Assembly: GCA_016342595.1 (NCBI GenBank)
Contig: JAEINY010000030.1
Span: 1 to 39,547 of the forward strand
DNA from: Marinilabiliaceae bacterium
GTDB taxonomy: Bacteria; Bacteroidota; Bacteroidia; Bacteroidales; Marinilabiliaceae
Reading direction: 5' to 3'
Length of the DNA stretch: 39,547 nucleotides
Shown here: positions 16,211 through 25,884 of the stretch, piece by piece
Numbering within the stretch: the stretch's first letter is position 1
Layout: the number at the start of each line of letters is the position of its first letter
Translations under genes and position numbers: made by a program
Notes under the pieces: model-generated
What the model was told of the DNA's origin: nothing
Database searches by the model: none
The model's input: only the letters and a program-made list of their open reading frames with translations

Positions 16211-16810
16211 TTAAAATCGAATCGCCTGCTTTTCCCAGGCTTCAATTTCATCTTTTAGATTGATCAGATAATCAATATCATCATATTCATTTAGCAAACA
16301 GCTTTTTTTATACGCGTTGATTTCGAATGATTCGGATTCTCCCGTGGCAACGATGGTAATGGTTTGCTTCTCCAGATTGATGGTTAGTTCAGCAGTGGCA
16401 TCGGCATCAACCGCCTTGAATATCTTCGCTAAGAAAGCATCGGATACCTGTACTGGTAAAACACCATTATTTAATGAGTTGCCCCGGAAGATGTCGGCAA
16501 AAAAGCTGGACACCACTGCTTTAAAACCATATCCGGCAATGGCCCATGCAGCATGTTCACGACTGGAGCCACTTCCGAAGTTTTTCCCGGCTACAATGAT
16601 CTGACCGGAATATTTCGGATTGTTCAACACAAAATCAGCTTTGGGCTGGCCGGCCTTGTCATAACGCCAGTCAAAAAACAGATTATCCCCAAAACCCTCT
16701 TTTGTAGTGGCCTTCAGGAAGCGGGCCGGAATGATCTGATCCGTATCCACATTCTCTATGGGCAAAGGCACCACTGTTGAATTCAGGGTTACAAATTTAT
16801 CTATAGACAT
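16211..16810 (-). CDS. leuD: 3-isopropylmalate dehydratase small subunit
   Basis: A 199-residue swivelling-domain subunit that pairs with LeuC to isomerise 2-isopropylmalate to 3-isopropylmalate. Seen: [19 protein letters not shown] near the start, [20 protein letters not shown]-type loop (here [20 protein letters not shown]), and [18 protein letters not shown]. The length is normal. It starts 15 bases after the leuC stop. With LeuC it can also serve the citramalate pathway encoded by the next gene. Confidence 0.97.
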   Translation of the reverse strand: MSIDKFVTLNSTVVPLPIENVDTDQIIPARFLKATTKEGFGDNLFFDWRYDKAGQPKADFVLNNPKYSGQIIVAGKNFGSGSSREHAAWAIAGYGFKAVVSSFFADIFRGNSLNNGVLPVQVSDAFLAKIFKAVDADATAELTINLEKQTITIVATGESESFEINAYKKSCLLNEYDDIDYLINLKDEIEAWEKQAIRF

Positions 16811-16825
16811 ATCTTTGTTCCTTTT

Positions 16826-18229
16826 TTAATTAATGATGGACCGTGGGTCAGTGATTACACCCGTGATGGCTGCTGCTGCAGCTGTTAACGGACTGGCTAA
16901 TAGGGTGCGTGAGCCAGGTCCTTGTCGACCTTCGAAATTCCTGTTGGAAGTAGATACAGCGTATTTACCTTCCGGAATTTTATCATCGTTCATGGCCAAA
17001 CAAGCTGAACACCCCGGTTGACGTAATTCAAAACCAGATGCTTCCAAAGCTTCTTTCAAACCTTCTTCAATGGCTTGTTTCTCCACTTGTTTACTACCGG
17101 GAACGATCCAGGCGGTCACATGATCAGCCTTCTTCTTACCTTTCACTGCATCTGCAAAAGATCTTAAATCTTCAATGCGTCCATTGGTACAACTGCCTAC
17201 AAAGACATAATCCACTGTTTTGCCTTCCAGTACGTCACCCGGCTCAAATCCCATGTAATCCATTGATTTACGGAAGGTATTTTGAGAGCTCGATTCAATG
17301 TCATCCATGGTTGGAATAGACCCACATACTTTAGCGCCCATACCTGGGTTGGTACCATAAGTAATCATGGGCTCAATATCGGCAGCATCAAAGTGAAGCT
17401 CTTTATCAAATTGGGCATCGGCCTCGGTACACAATGATTTCCAATGGGCCACCGCTTTATCCCACTGTTCACCTTTAGGCGCCTGTTCGCGTCCTTTTAT
17501 GTAGTCAAAAGTGACTTCATCAGGTGCAATCATACCACCACGGGCACCCATCTCAATGCTCATGTTACACACCGTCATGCGCGCTTCCATGGAAAGACTG
17601 CGAATGGCTGATCCGGCAAATTCCACGAAATAGCCTGTTCCGCCACCTGTTGAAATCTTAGAGATGATGTAAAGGATGATGTCCTTAGAGGTAACCCCTT
17701 TACCCAGTTCTCCTTCAATATTAATGCGCATACTTTTGGGCTTTGGCTGCATGATGCATTGGGTGGTCAATGTCATCTCCACCTCACTGGTGCCGATACC
17801 AAAAGCAATGCTGCCAAAGGCACCATGCGTAGAGGTGTGACTATCACCACAAACAATGGTCATACCAGGTTGCGTAATGCCTAGTTCAGGTCCAACTACA
17901 TGAACAATGCCATTGTAAGGATGATTTAGGCCATACAGGGTTATGCCATTCTCTTCACAATTTTTTGTGAGTGTCTCCACCTGGTGGCGTGACAACTCAT
18001 CGTGAATGGTCAAGTGCTGATCAATGGTGGGTATGTTATGATCAGGTGTAGCGATTACCTGGTCCGGGCGTGCCACCTTGGCTCCTCTTTCTTTCAGGCC
18101 ATTAAAAGCCTGGGGGCTCGTTACTTCGTGGATGAAGTGACGGTCAATGTAAAGGACATTAGGTCCATCTTCAATAGATGATACCACGTGGCTGTCCCAT
18201 ATCTTATCAAATAGTGTTGTTCCAGTCAT
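16826..18229 (-). CDS. leuC: 3-isopropylmalate dehydratase large subunit
   Basis: A 467-residue aconitase-family subunit. The 4Fe-4S ligands are the cysteine of FVGSCTNGR and the two of [10 protein letters not shown]; also seen are [27 protein letters not shown], and the C-terminal [17 protein letters not shown]. With LeuD it forms the leucine-pathway isomerase in the cytoplasm. Length and motifs are those of a bacterial LeuC. It lies between leuA (89-base gap with repeats) and leuD (15-base gap). Confidence 0.97.
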   Translation of the reverse strand: MTGTTLFDKIWDSHVVSSIEDGPNVLYIDRHFIHEVTSPQAFNGLKERGAKVARPDQVIATPDHNIPTIDQHLTIHDELSRHQVETLTKNCEENGITLYGLNHPYNGIVHVVGPELGITQPGMTIVCGDSHTSTHGAFGSIAFGIGTSEVEMTLTTQCIMQPKPKSMRINIEGELGKGVTSKDIILYIISKISTGGGTGYFVEFAGSAIRSLSMEARMTVCNMSIEMGARGGMIAPDEVTFDYIKGREQAPKGEQWDKAVAHWKSLCTEADAQFDKELHFDAADIEPMITYGTNPGMGAKVCGSIPTMDDIESSSQNTFRKSMDYMGFEPGDVLEGKTVDYVFVGSCTNGRIEDLRSFADAVKGKKKADHVTAWIVPGSKQVEKQAIEEGLKEALEASGFELRQPGCSACLAMNDDKIPEGKYAVSTSNRNFEGRQGPGSRTLLASPLTAAAAAITGVITDPRSIIN

Positions 18230-18318
18230 TGTTAATGATTAAGGATTAATGAAAAATGATTAATGAAAAAAATGATCCGACACGAATTATTAATTGATCA
18301 TTAACCATTAATATTTAA
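18230..18318. repeat. AT-rich ATTAATG repeat between leuA and leuC
   Basis: The 89-base gap contains several direct and inverted copies of ATTAATG/CATTAAT (for example gattaatgaaaaatgattaatg at 18243-18264 and its complement pattern near 18290-18318). It is a simple degenerate repeat with no visible promoter or terminator. Confidence 0.5.
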
Positions 18319-19815
18319 TTAGCCGATTTTAGCGATAGCATCTAAGAATGCTTCTACCGAAGCGGTGATGATATCCACGTTGGCTGAGAATCCATAATAG
18401 GTTTTTCCTTTGTGTTCCACCTGAACGTGAACTTTACCCAAATCGTCACTGCCGCGTGTAATGGCTTGAATCAGGAATTCTTCCAGATGTACTTTGCGTT
18501 TAACCAGACTTCTGACAGCTGTAAAGGCTGCATCAATCGGACCATTCCCGGAAGCTGTTTCTGTGAATACATCACCATTGAAACTAACGGCCACCGTTGC
18601 GGATGGGATGGTGGTGCTGCCACACAATACCTGTAAGGTTTCCAATTTGATGGAGCGATCTTCCTTGGCACGTTCAGAACCAGCCAATGCTTCCAGGTCT
18701 TCATCACCTACATCTTTTTTACTATCTGCCAGGTTCAGGAATTTCTGATAGATATCGTCCAACTCCTTTCCTTCAAAAGTATAGCCTAAAACATGTAAAC
18801 GGTGTTTCAAGGCAGCACGTCCACTTCGGGCGGTCAACACGATGCTGGATTCTTTAACGCCTACTGTAGCCGGGTCAATGATCTCATAGTTTTCACGGTT
18901 TTTCAATACGCCATCCTGGTGAATCCCCGATGAGTGCGAAAATGCATTACGACCCACAATGGCTTTGTTAGCTTGCACTGGCATGCGCATTAATGTGGAT
19001 ACCAATTTGCTGGTTTTCATCAATTGCGTGGAGTCGATGCCCGTTTCGAAATCTAAATCTTTATGGCATTGAATGGCCATGACGACTTCTTCCAAGGCTG
19101 TGTTACCTGCACGTTCACCCAATCCATTAATGGTTACTTCTACCTGACGGGCGCCATGGGATACACCGGCTAAGGTATTGGCTGTTGCCATTCCCAAATC
19201 ATTGTGACAGTGTGTGGATAAAATGGCCTTATCAACATTTGGCACGTTATTCACCAGGTAAGCAATCTTCTCTCCGTACTCGGCAGGCAGGCAATAGCCT
19301 GTTGTATCTGGTATATTTATCACAGTAGCGCCAGCTTTTATGACGGCTTCTACTACACGTGCCAGGTATTCGTTTTCAGTACGGCCGGCATCTTCGGCAT
19401 AGAATTCTACATCATCTACAAATCGTCGGGCATACTTAACCGCATCAATAGCGCGTTTTATAATTTCATCCTGGTTGGACTTTAATTTGTAGTTGATGTG
19501 GTAAAATGAAGTGCCAATACCCGTATGGATACGACCGCGCTTGGCATGCTTCAAGGCATCGGCGGCCACTTCAATATCTTTTTTCACCGCCCTTGTCAAG
19601 GCGCAGATGATGGGGCGTTCAACGGCTTTAGAGATCTCTACCACTGAGTTAAAATCACCCGGACTGGAAATGGGGAATCCGGCTTCAATGATATCGACCC
19701 CGAGCTTCTCAAGCTGGCGGGCTACTTCTATTTTCTCAATAGTATTTAACTGGCAACCTGGCACCTGCTCTCCATCGCGTAAGGTGGTATCAAAAATATG
19801 TACTTTATGACTCAT
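18319..19815 (-). CDS. leuA: 2-isopropylmalate synthase
   Basis: A 498-residue enzyme that condenses 2-oxoisovalerate with acetyl-CoA, the committed step to leucine. The catalytic barrel carries [18 protein letters not shown], the metal-binding [14 protein letters not shown], and [18 protein letters not shown]; a spacer ([16 protein letters not shown]) leads to the C-terminal leucine-binding regulatory domain ([17 protein letters not shown]). Length fits the ~510-residue bacterial type. The active-site HCHNDLG contrasts with HAHNDYD of the CimA-like paralogue in the same operon. It starts 102 bases after ilvC, across two strong hairpins. Confidence 0.97.
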   Translation of the reverse strand: MSHKVHIFDTTLRDGEQVPGCQLNTIEKIEVARQLEKLGVDIIEAGFPISSPGDFNSVVEISKAVERPIICALTRAVKKDIEVAADALKHAKRGRIHTGIGTSFYHINYKLKSNQDEIIKRAIDAVKYARRFVDDVEFYAEDAGRTENEYLARVVEAVIKAGATVINIPDTTGYCLPAEYGEKIAYLVNNVPNVDKAILSTHCHNDLGMATANTLAGVSHGARQVEVTINGLGERAGNTALEEVVMAIQCHKDLDFETGIDSTQLMKTSKLVSTLMRMPVQANKAIVGRNAFSHSSGIHQDGVLKNRENYEIIDPATVGVKESSIVLTARSGRAALKHRLHVLGYTFEGKELDDIYQKFLNLADSKKDVGDEDLEALAGSERAKEDRSIKLETLQVLCGSTTIPSATVAVSFNGDVFTETASGNGPIDAAFTAVRSLVKRKVHLEEFLIQAITRGSDDLGKVHVQVEHKGKTYYGFSANVDIITASVEAFLDAIAKIG

Positions 19816-19835
19816 GATATTCGATTTTAAAGATT

Positions 19836-19903
19836 GACTCTGGTCCCTGTCCCCTTGGAATTTTATCAGAGTCGGGAGAGAGCAGTGGTCGCTCCTCTCT
19901 CCC
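19836..19903. repeat. Tandem hairpins in the ilvC-leuA gap
   Basis: GACTCTG (19836-19842) pairs with CAGAGTC (19867-19873), directly abutting a 9-bp perfect stem GGGAGAGAG / CTCTCTCCC (19874-19882 with 19895-19903). On the minus-strand transcript these lie between the ilvC stop and the leuA start without a T tract, so they may act as mRNA stabilisers or processing sites. Confidence 0.65.
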
Positions 19904-19917
19904 TATTAGTTTTGGGT

Positions 19918-20967
19918 TTATTTCTGGTTTTCCGGTCTCAACTGACGGACAGCTGCTCCAGCTTGCCACATTTCAGATTCCTGAAGTTCTTTGAGTTCGG
20001 CATCCAGTTTAACCCGGTAGTCATCCTGACTGTTGGAGTCAATGGAGCGTTGTGCTTCATTTCCTTTAGCTACTTCGCTGTAAAGGTCTTCGAAAACGGG
20101 TTTAGAGGCATCACGGAATTTTTTCCACCAATCTAAAGCACCACGTTGAGCAGTGGTTGAACAGTTGGCATACATCCAGTCCATTCCGTTTTCTGCTACC
20201 AAAGGCATTAAGCTTTGAGTTAATTCTTCAACAGTTTCGTTGAATGCTTCAGATGGTGAGTGACCATTGGCACGTAACACTTCGTACTGTGCTGCAAAAA
20301 TACCTTGGATGGCACCCATTAATGTACCGCGCTCACCAGTTAAGTCACTGGTAACTTCACGTTTAAAATCAGTTTCGAACAGATATCCTGATCCAACACC
20401 AATACCTAATGCTATCACTCGATCCCATGCTTTGCCTGTGGCATCCTGGAAGATGGCGAAACTGGAGTTTAGTCCACGTCCTTCTATAAACATACGACGT
20501 AAGCTTGTACCCGATCCTTTAGGAGCCACTAAGATGACATCTACATCGGCCGGAGGCACAATACCGGTACGTTCTTTATAAGTCACACCAAAACCATGTG
20601 AGAAATACAATGCTTTACCTGGTGTCAAATATTTTTTTACAGTTGGCCACACAGCAATTTGTCCGGCATCCGAAAGCAAGTATTGAATGATGGTACCTTT
20701 GTCAAGTGCTTCTTCGATCTCGAATAAGGTCTCACCTGGAACCCAACCATCTGCCACTGCTTTGTCCCAGCTGGCACTGTTTTTACGTTGTCCGATGATG
20801 ACTTTGAAACCATTGTCGCGCAGGTTTAAGGATTGACCCGGGCCTTGAACGCCATAACCAATGATGGCGATGGTTTCTTCTTTTAATGTTTCAACTGCTT
20901 TAGCCAATGGGAACTCTTCCCTGGTAACAACATTCTCTTCTACTCCTCCGAAATTAATTTTTGCCAT
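19918..20967 (-). CDS. ilvC: Ketol-acid reductoisomerase
   Basis: A 349-residue enzyme converting acetolactate and acetohydroxybutyrate to dihydroxy acids with NADPH and magnesium. The Rossmann part contains IAIIGYGVQGPGQSLNLRDNG; the following loop IIGQRKNSASW has Arg and Ser residues that usually favour NADPH. Further motifs are LVAPKGSGTSLRRMF and SDLTGERGTLMGAIQGI, and the knotted C-terminal domain ends AVRQLRPENQK. It is the Bacteroidota/fungal-like variant, with GPGQSLN instead of the common GHAQALN. It follows ilvN after 24 bases. Confidence 0.96.
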   Translation of the reverse strand: MAKINFGGVEENVVTREEFPLAKAVETLKEETIAIIGYGVQGPGQSLNLRDNGFKVIIGQRKNSASWDKAVADGWVPGETLFEIEEALDKGTIIQYLLSDAGQIAVWPTVKKYLTPGKALYFSHGFGVTYKERTGIVPPADVDVILVAPKGSGTSLRRMFIEGRGLNSSFAIFQDATGKAWDRVIALGIGVGSGYLFETDFKREVTSDLTGERGTLMGAIQGIFAAQYEVLRANGHSPSEAFNETVEELTQSLMPLVAENGMDWMYANCSTTAQRGALDWWKKFRDASKPVFEDLYSEVAKGNEAQRSIDSNSQDDYRVKLDAELKELQESEMWQAGAAVRQLRPENQK

Positions 20968-20991
20968 GATAAAAATTGATTAGTTTATTCG

Positions 20992-21534
20992 TTAGTCTAA
21001 TAATGATTTTTCCTTTTCTAGTTTTTTCAGGTAATTGGATAATAGTTCTTCTTTAAGTTTTGTAACAGCTACCCGTCCTGATCTGACAAATTGAGTGACC
21101 CCAAAGTGATCCAGTTTTTCAAACAATTCTTGCGTATCGCTTTTATGTCCGGTTTTTTCAATCACTGTATATTCAGAAGTGATTTCCAGTATGCGAGCGC
21201 CATATTGGCGTACCAACCGTTCAATCTCATTGCTATTGAGTAAGGCTTCAGTGGCCACTTTGTAGAGGGCCACCTCCTGATGAATTATTTCATCCGGTGT
21301 GAAAACAAAGGCTTTGATGACATCTATTTTCTTATCGATTTGGAGCAGTAGTTTATCTACCTGCTCACGAGATGTAAATACCACAATGGTGAATTTGTGA
21401 ATGCCTTCAATAGCCGATTCAGAAGTGGTTAAGCTCTCGATGTTGATGTGTCGGCGTGTAAAGACCGATGTGATCTGATTGAGTAAGCCGACGTGGTTTT
21501 CTGAATATATGGAAAGTGTGAATTCTTGTTTCAT
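20992..21534 (-). CDS. ilvN: Acetolactate synthase small (regulatory) subunit
   Basis: A 180-residue subunit with an N-terminal ACT domain (FTLSIYSENHVGLLNQITSVFTRRHINIESL) and an ALS_ss_C-type C-terminal half (LLNSNEIERLVRQYGARILEI). It binds valine and controls the catalytic subunit IlvB. It lies 158 bases after ilvB; the gap carries an inverted repeat. In the next position is ilvC, so the order ilvB-ilvN-ilvC is canonical. Confidence 0.95.
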   Translation of the reverse strand: MKQEFTLSIYSENHVGLLNQITSVFTRRHINIESLTTSESAIEGIHKFTIVVFTSREQVDKLLLQIDKKIDVIKAFVFTPDEIIHQEVALYKVATEALLNSNEIERLVRQYGARILEITSEYTVIEKTGHKSDTQELFEKLDHFGVTQFVRSGRVAVTKLKEELLSNYLKKLEKEKSLLD

Positions 21535-21545
21535 TGTTTAATTTA

Positions 21546-21690
21546 TTAGACAAGAGATTGATAGAAATTAGATAATAGACAACGAATACATCCTATGAGG
21601 CAAATGTGCCTGAGTTGGGTCGCTGATTATTGAAATGATCATTCTCCTGTAAATTAATCTTTAATCTATTTGTCTAACAATCTATTATCT
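21546..21690. repeat. Inverted repeat arms in the ilvB-ilvN gap
   Basis: TTAGACAA followed by AGATT (21546-21559) recurs as its complement at 21664-21677, and AGATAATAGA (21570-21579) recurs inverted at 21681-21690. Small palindromes between them are GGCA/TGCC (21599-21610) and AATGATCATT (21634-21643). The arms are not fully collinear, so it may be repeat debris rather than one stem. Confidence 0.45.
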
Positions 21691-21692
21691 GT

Positions 21693-23429
21693 TTATTCCA
21701 GGCGTACATCCGAAACAGATGCACCCGATGGAACCATTGGAAATACATTTCCTTCTTTCTCCACTCTTACTTCTAATAAATAAGCGCCTTCATGTTCGGT
21801 CATGCGACGAATGGCCGCATCCAGATTTTCGCGTTCTGAAATTACTTCGGCGCAAATGTCATAACCTTTAGCGATAGTAATAAAATCAGGATTCACCATT
21901 TCGGTGGATGCGTATCTTTTGTCAAAGAATAGTTCTTGCCATTGACGTACCATTCCAAGGAATTCATTGTTTAGCAATATAATCTTAACCGGTACTTTGG
22001 TTTGGAAAATGGTGCCTAACTCCTGAATGTTCATTTGGAAACCACCGTCCCCTACGAACAAGCATACCGGCCGATCGGGTTTTCCCATTTTTGCTCCGAT
22101 GGCTGCCGGCAAACCAAAACCCATGGTGCCTAATCCACCTGAAGTTACTACGCTACGTGATTGTTTAAACTTGAAGTAGCGGGAGGCCATCATTTGATGC
22201 TGACCCACATCGGTTACCATAATGGCGTCGTCATCATGTGCTTCAGATACTTTTCGAATCACTTCTCCCATGGTCAATCCATCTTTTGTTGGATTGATCT
22301 CTGGTTGGATGACTTTTTGATCCTCTATTTTATAACACGCTTTAAATTCTCCTAACCAGGCTTCATGATTATTCGGACTCACCATTTCAGTCAACATGGG
22401 AAGTGATTCTTTCACATTACCCAGAACCGGAACATCGGCATAGATGATCTTGTTGATTTCTGCCGGATCAATTTCCAGATGAACGACTTTGGCATTAGTG
22501 GCATATTTTTGAACATTACCGGTTACCCGATCATCGAATCGCATACCGATAGCAATGATTAAGTCACTTTCGTTGGTTTTAACATTCGGTGCATAATGAC
22601 CATGCATACCTAACATACCTACATTCAGGTGATGATCCGATGGCATAGCTGATAATCCTAGCAATGTCCAGGCAGCAGGTATTTGTGTTTTATCCAGAAA
22701 GGACATTAATTCACTCTCTGCATTTCCCAATACAACACCCTGACCAATTAAAGCCATTGGCCTTTTAGCCAGGTTGATCAGACGTGCTGCTTCAGCTATC
22801 TGGTCTTTTCTTACCGCTGTGACAGGCTTGTAGCTGCGTACATGATTGACTGGTTTATGCTCATAGTCAAATTGCGTGAATTGGGCATCCTTTGTTATGT
22901 CAATTAGAACTGGACCCGGTCGTCCCGTTCTGGCGATGAAAAATGCTTTCGCGATAGCTTCCGGGATTTCCTCAGCACGTTTCACCTGGTAGTTCCATTT
23001 GGTGATGGGTTGACTGATGCCTACCACATCCGTTTCCTGGAAAGCATCGGTTCCCAACAATGGAGATGCAACCTGGCCGCTAATAATTACTAAAGGAGTA
23101 GAATCAATCTGGGCATCAGCAATTCCGGTAATAGTATTGGTAGCGCCAGGGCCGGAAGTGACCAGGCAGACACCAACTTTACCAGTAACGCGGGCATATC
23201 CCTGGGCAGCATGAACCGCACCTTGTTCATGGCGTACCAAAACATGATTTAATTTGTCTTGATAATCATACAAAGCATCGTACACAGGCATGATCGCACC
23301 GCCGGGATAACCGAACATCAGGTCAACACCCTCGTTTAGTAACGATTCCATGACGGCCTGTGAGCCAGTCATCCTTCTTTTTTTCATCTTTTCTTTCTCC
23401 TTTCGTGTCTGTTGCATTACTGTTTCCAT
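21693..23429 (-). CDS. ilvB: Acetolactate synthase large (catalytic) subunit
   Basis: A 578-residue TPP- and FAD-dependent enzyme making acetolactate from two pyruvates or acetohydroxybutyrate from pyruvate plus 2-oxobutyrate. Seen: the catalytic E68 in RHEQGAVHAAQGYAR, VCLVTSGPGATNTITGI, the FAD region IAIGMRFDDRVTG, and the TPP/metal motif VGDGGFQMNIQELGT followed by LNNEFLGMVRQWQ. The open frame begins at an ATG at 23429; an internal ATG at 23387 (MKKRRMTGSQAV) is preceded by a good AAAGGAG box and fits the family start better, so the protein may be 564 residues. It lies 149 bases after ilvD. Confidence 0.96.
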   Translation of the reverse strand: METVMQQTRKEKEKMKKRRMTGSQAVMESLLNEGVDLMFGYPGGAIMPVYDALYDYQDKLNHVLVRHEQGAVHAAQGYARVTGKVGVCLVTSGPGATNTITGIADAQIDSTPLVIISGQVASPLLGTDAFQETDVVGISQPITKWNYQVKRAEEIPEAIAKAFFIARTGRPGPVLIDITKDAQFTQFDYEHKPVNHVRSYKPVTAVRKDQIAEAARLINLAKRPMALIGQGVVLGNAESELMSFLDKTQIPAAWTLLGLSAMPSDHHLNVGMLGMHGHYAPNVKTNESDLIIAIGMRFDDRVTGNVQKYATNAKVVHLEIDPAEINKIIYADVPVLGNVKESLPMLTEMVSPNNHEAWLGEFKACYKIEDQKVIQPEINPTKDGLTMGEVIRKVSEAHDDDAIMVTDVGQHQMMASRYFKFKQSRSVVTSGGLGTMGFGLPAAIGAKMGKPDRPVCLFVGDGGFQMNIQELGTIFQTKVPVKIILLNNEFLGMVRQWQELFFDKRYASTEMVNPDFITIAKGYDICAEVISERENLDAAIRRMTEHEGAYLLEVRVEKEGNVFPMVPSGASVSDVRLE

Positions 23430-23469
23430 CGTAAAGGACTTAATGATTATTTATGTGATAAAGTCAGCG

Positions 23470-23577
23470 CTGTCACTTCATGACAGAGATGTTGATTTGC
23501 TAATAATCTGAAATTCAGATATGTAAATTTGCTATATGGATATAGCATTCCCAAGAAGCTATCTTCTGTATGCTTCT
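23470..23577. repeat. Cluster of four hairpins in the ilvD-ilvB gap
   Basis: CTGTCA-CTTCA-TGACAG (23470-23486), the 15-bp palindrome ATCTGAAATTCAGAT (23506-23520), GCTATA-TGGA-TATAGC (23531-23546) and AGAAGC/GCTTCT (23554-23559 with 23572-23577). The last begins 1 base past the ilvD stop. None has a T tract. Confidence 0.6.
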
Positions 23578-23578
23578 A

Positions 23579-25408
23579 CTAATCAATCATTCGAATGGCT
23601 CCTTTGTCTGCTGAACTTACCAAACTGGAGTAGGCTCGAAGTGCTTTGGAGACGACACGTTCTCGTTCTCCGGGTTGAAAAGCTTTGGGGCCTTTCTTCT
23701 CTTCCTCCTGTCTGCGTTGCGTCAATATTTCATCACTGACACCGAGTTCTATTTTTCGATTGGGAATATCAATCGTGATTGGATCACCATTTTTCACCAG
23801 GGCAATGGTGCCACCTGCTGCGGCCTCCGGTGAGACATGGCCAATGGATAATCCGGAAGTACCTCCGGAAAAGCGACCATCGGTCAACAGGGCACAAGCT
23901 TTACCCAGCTGTTTAGATTTTAGGTATGACGTGGGATACAGCATTTCCTGCATTCCGGGTCCTCCTTTAGGACCTTCGTAGCGGATGATGACTACATCAC
24001 CGGCTTTTACTTCGTCGGATAAGATGCCTTCAATAGCGTCATCCTGAGATTCATATACGCGTGCAGTCCCTTCAAACCGGAAGATTGATTCATCTACACC
24101 TGCCGTTTTTACGATACAACCTTTTTCCGCCAGATTACCGAATAGCACACCTAAGCCACCATCCTGAAAGTAGGCGTGTTCAACACTTCGGATACATCCT
24201 TTCTCACGATCCAGATCCAACTGCGCATATTTAGCTTGTTGTGATCCCATTGTCAGATTAAATAATCCGGCAGGTGCACTTGAGTATATCTCTTGAGCAT
24301 CGGGAATAGCTGATTGTTGCAATACATCATAAGCATCGAATGCCTCTTTTAAAGTCGGGAAATCCACCCGGCTCACAGCAGTATTTATTAAACCACCACG
24401 ATTTAGTTCTGTTAAAATACCCATGATACCTCCCGCGCGGTTCACATCCTCAATGTGATAATGCGAGTTAGGTGCCACTTTACACAATACAGGTGTTTTT
24501 CGTGATAATTCATCAATGTCGTTCATGGTGAATTCAACACCTGCTTCATGTGCAATGGCCAGGATGTGTAAAACTGTATTAGTAGAACCACCCATGGCAA
24601 TGTCTAATGTCATAGCATTCTTGAACGCTTCATAGGTAGCGATTGAACGGGGTAACACCGATGTATCTCCCTCAGTATAATGACGGTTTGTTATGTCAAC
24701 AATCAGATCAGCTGCTTTTTCAAATAGACGTTTTCGGTTAACGTGTGTGGCTACAATGGTACCGTTTCCTGGTAATGCTAGGCCAATGGCTTCGTTCAAA
24801 CAATTCATTGAATTAGCTGTGAACATACCTGAGCACGAACCACACGTAGGACAGGCATTTCGTTCTACATCTGCTACTTCTTCATCCGAAACCGAATCAT
24901 CAGCTGCCATCACCATGGCATCCACTAAATCAAGTGCTTTATCACCTGATTTTCCTGCTTCCATGGGGCCCCCTGAGACAAATACAGTGGGAATATTTAA
25001 TCGCATGGCAGCCATTAACATTCCAGGTGTTATTTTGTCGCAATTGCTGATGCAAACCATGGCATCCACTTTGTGTGCGTTGGCCATGTATTCCACACTG
25101 TCCGCAATGATATCACGTGAGGGTAAGGAATATAACATGCCGTCGTGGCCCATGGCGATTCCATCGTCAATGGCAATGGTGTTAAACTCCGCGGCAAAGC
25201 ATCCTTTTGCTTCAATGCGTTGTTTCACCATTTGACCAATTTCATGTAGGTGAACATGACCAGGTACGAACTGAGTGAAGGAGTTGACCACAGCGATGAC
25301 TGGCTTCCCAAAATGAGATTCCTTCATACCATTGGCGCGCCATAAGCTGCGAGCTCCTGCCATTCGTCGGCCTTCGGTGGTGGTTGCGCTTCGTAAAGTA
25401 ATTTTCAT
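23579..25408 (-). CDS. ilvD: Dihydroxy-acid dehydratase
   Basis: An iron-sulfur enzyme that dehydrates 2,3-dihydroxy acids to the 2-oxo acids preceding valine and isoleucine. From the ATG at 25408 it has 609 residues and the normal family start [21 protein letters not shown]; the longer frame begins at a TTG inside the terminator T tract (25435) and is not credible. Cluster cysteines appear in [12 protein letters not shown] and [19 protein letters not shown]; also seen are [24 protein letters not shown] and [15 protein letters not shown]. It is the first structural gene of the operon, directly downstream of the attenuator. Confidence 0.97.
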   Translation of the reverse strand: MKITLRSATTTEGRRMAGARSLWRANGMKESHFGKPVIAVVNSFTQFVPGHVHLHEIGQMVKQRIEAKGCFAAEFNTIAIDDGIAMGHDGMLYSLPSRDIIADSVEYMANAHKVDAMVCISNCDKITPGMLMAAMRLNIPTVFVSGGPMEAGKSGDKALDLVDAMVMAADDSVSDEEVADVERNACPTCGSCSGMFTANSMNCLNEAIGLALPGNGTIVATHVNRKRLFEKAADLIVDITNRHYTEGDTSVLPRSIATYEAFKNAMTLDIAMGGSTNTVLHILAIAHEAGVEFTMNDIDELSRKTPVLCKVAPNSHYHIEDVNRAGGIMGILTELNRGGLINTAVSRVDFPTLKEAFDAYDVLQQSAIPDAQEIYSSAPAGLFNLTMGSQQAKYAQLDLDREKGCIRSVEHAYFQDGGLGVLFGNLAEKGCIVKTAGVDESIFRFEGTARVYESQDDAIEGILSDEVKAGDVVIIRYEGPKGGPGMQEMLYPTSYLKSKQLGKACALLTDGRFSGGTSGLSIGHVSPEAAAGGTIALVKNGDPITIDIPNRKIELGVSDEILTQRRQEEEKKGPKAFQPGERERVVSKALRAYSSLVSSADKGAIRMID

Positions 25409-25433
25409 TTGGTTTTTATGGTTATGGTTTTGC

Positions 25434-25476
25434 AAAAAAAAAGAGCCTTTCTCTTTGGGAAGTGAGAAAGGCTCTT
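25434..25476 (-). terminator. Attenuator terminator (3:4 stem) ahead of ilvD
   Basis: A 13-bp perfect stem (AAGAGCCTTTCTC at 25476-25464 pairing with 25453-25441) with a 10-nt loop is followed by seven more Ts (25440-25434) in the transcript. It ends 25 bases before the ilvD start, so termination here silences the whole ilv-leu operon. Confidence 0.9.
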
Positions 25477-25518
25477 AGAAATATTTTGTTTCGTTATCTA
25501 TACAGCATTCTCACTTCC

Positions 25519-25578
25519 CTAGGTTATGTCCACGAGAATAATAATAATGTTGAGAATGAGTGATAAATTGAAATTCAT
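25519..25578 (-). CDS. ilv operon leader peptide (19 residues)
   Basis: A short frame too small for standard gene finders: MNFNLSLILNIIIILVDIT, then TAG. Eleven of 19 residues are Leu, Ile or Val, including four consecutive ATT Ile codons followed by CTC Leu and GTG Val. It begins about 24 bases after the predicted transcription start, with an A-rich AAAAAAAGAC upstream, as is usual in this phylum. The stop codon abuts attenuator segment 2. Its role is to sense charged Ile/Leu/Val tRNAs, by analogy with ilvL/ilvG leaders of enterobacteria; the peptide itself probably has no function. Confidence 0.88.
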   Translation of the reverse strand: MNFNLSLILNIIIILVDIT

Positions 25579-25607
25579 AATGTCTTTTTTTCTGCTTTTT
25601 ACGTTAG

Positions 25608-25638
25608 CAAATGTATGATTGATTTCTTAAACACCAAA
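25608..25638 (-). promoter_or_regulatory. Promoter of the ilv-leu operon (TTTG-N19-TACATTTG)
   Basis: On the minus strand TTTG (25638-25635) and TACATTTG (25615-25608) are 19 bp apart, matching the Bacteroidota -33/-7 consensus. The predicted start lies near 25602, just ahead of the leader peptide. Confidence 0.75.
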
Positions 25639-25884
25639 AAATTATTCAATAAAATTTGAAAAAAATTACTATTCGTAAATTTATAGAGCTGAAAACTTAC
25701 AGATTTTACGCCCGTAAATGCCGTGTAAATGTAATTCGAAATATTATTCTGCTTACTTATTATTGTGTATGCTTAAAGGTTATTTGAAAATCAGTACTGT
25801 ATAAGGCATGGCATCGTATTGTTTTGGCTTTTTAAATTGTAACCTCATTAGTCATTCGAAAAGTGTACTGATTTGTATTGTTAA
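25639..25884. other. Intergenic region upstream of the ilv promoter, with palindrome
   Basis: AT-rich, no coding signal. It contains a perfect palindromic site TTTACG-CC-CGTAAA at 25705-25718, about 70-80 bases upstream of the -33 box, which could be an operator for a dimeric regulator. It is also the region past the 3' end of the operon arriving from 27475; no terminator is obvious for that one because the gene reads toward it on the same strand. Confidence 0.4.

Larger units (their letters stand above)
25434..25578 (-). promoter_or_regulatory. Branched-chain amino acid transcription attenuator
   Basis: Three alternative pairings are present in the transcript. 1:2 is an 8-bp CATTCTCA/TGAGAATG pairing between leader codons 7-10 (25558-25551) and 25513-25506. 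2:3 is a 12-bp perfect antiterminator (25519-25508 with 25468-25457). 3:4 is the 13-bp terminator. 2:3 takes five bases of the 5' arm of the terminator and its loop, so the two exclude each other. A ribosome stalled on the Ile/Val codons (25548-25531) would cover segment 1 and leave segment 2 free; one reaching the stop at 25519 would cover segment 2 and allow termination. Confidence 0.9.

Noticed and set aside
25409-25435. ilvD start at TTG in the longer frame (nine extra residues)
   Set aside because: The TTG lies inside the terminator T tract; the ATG at 25408 matches the family start.
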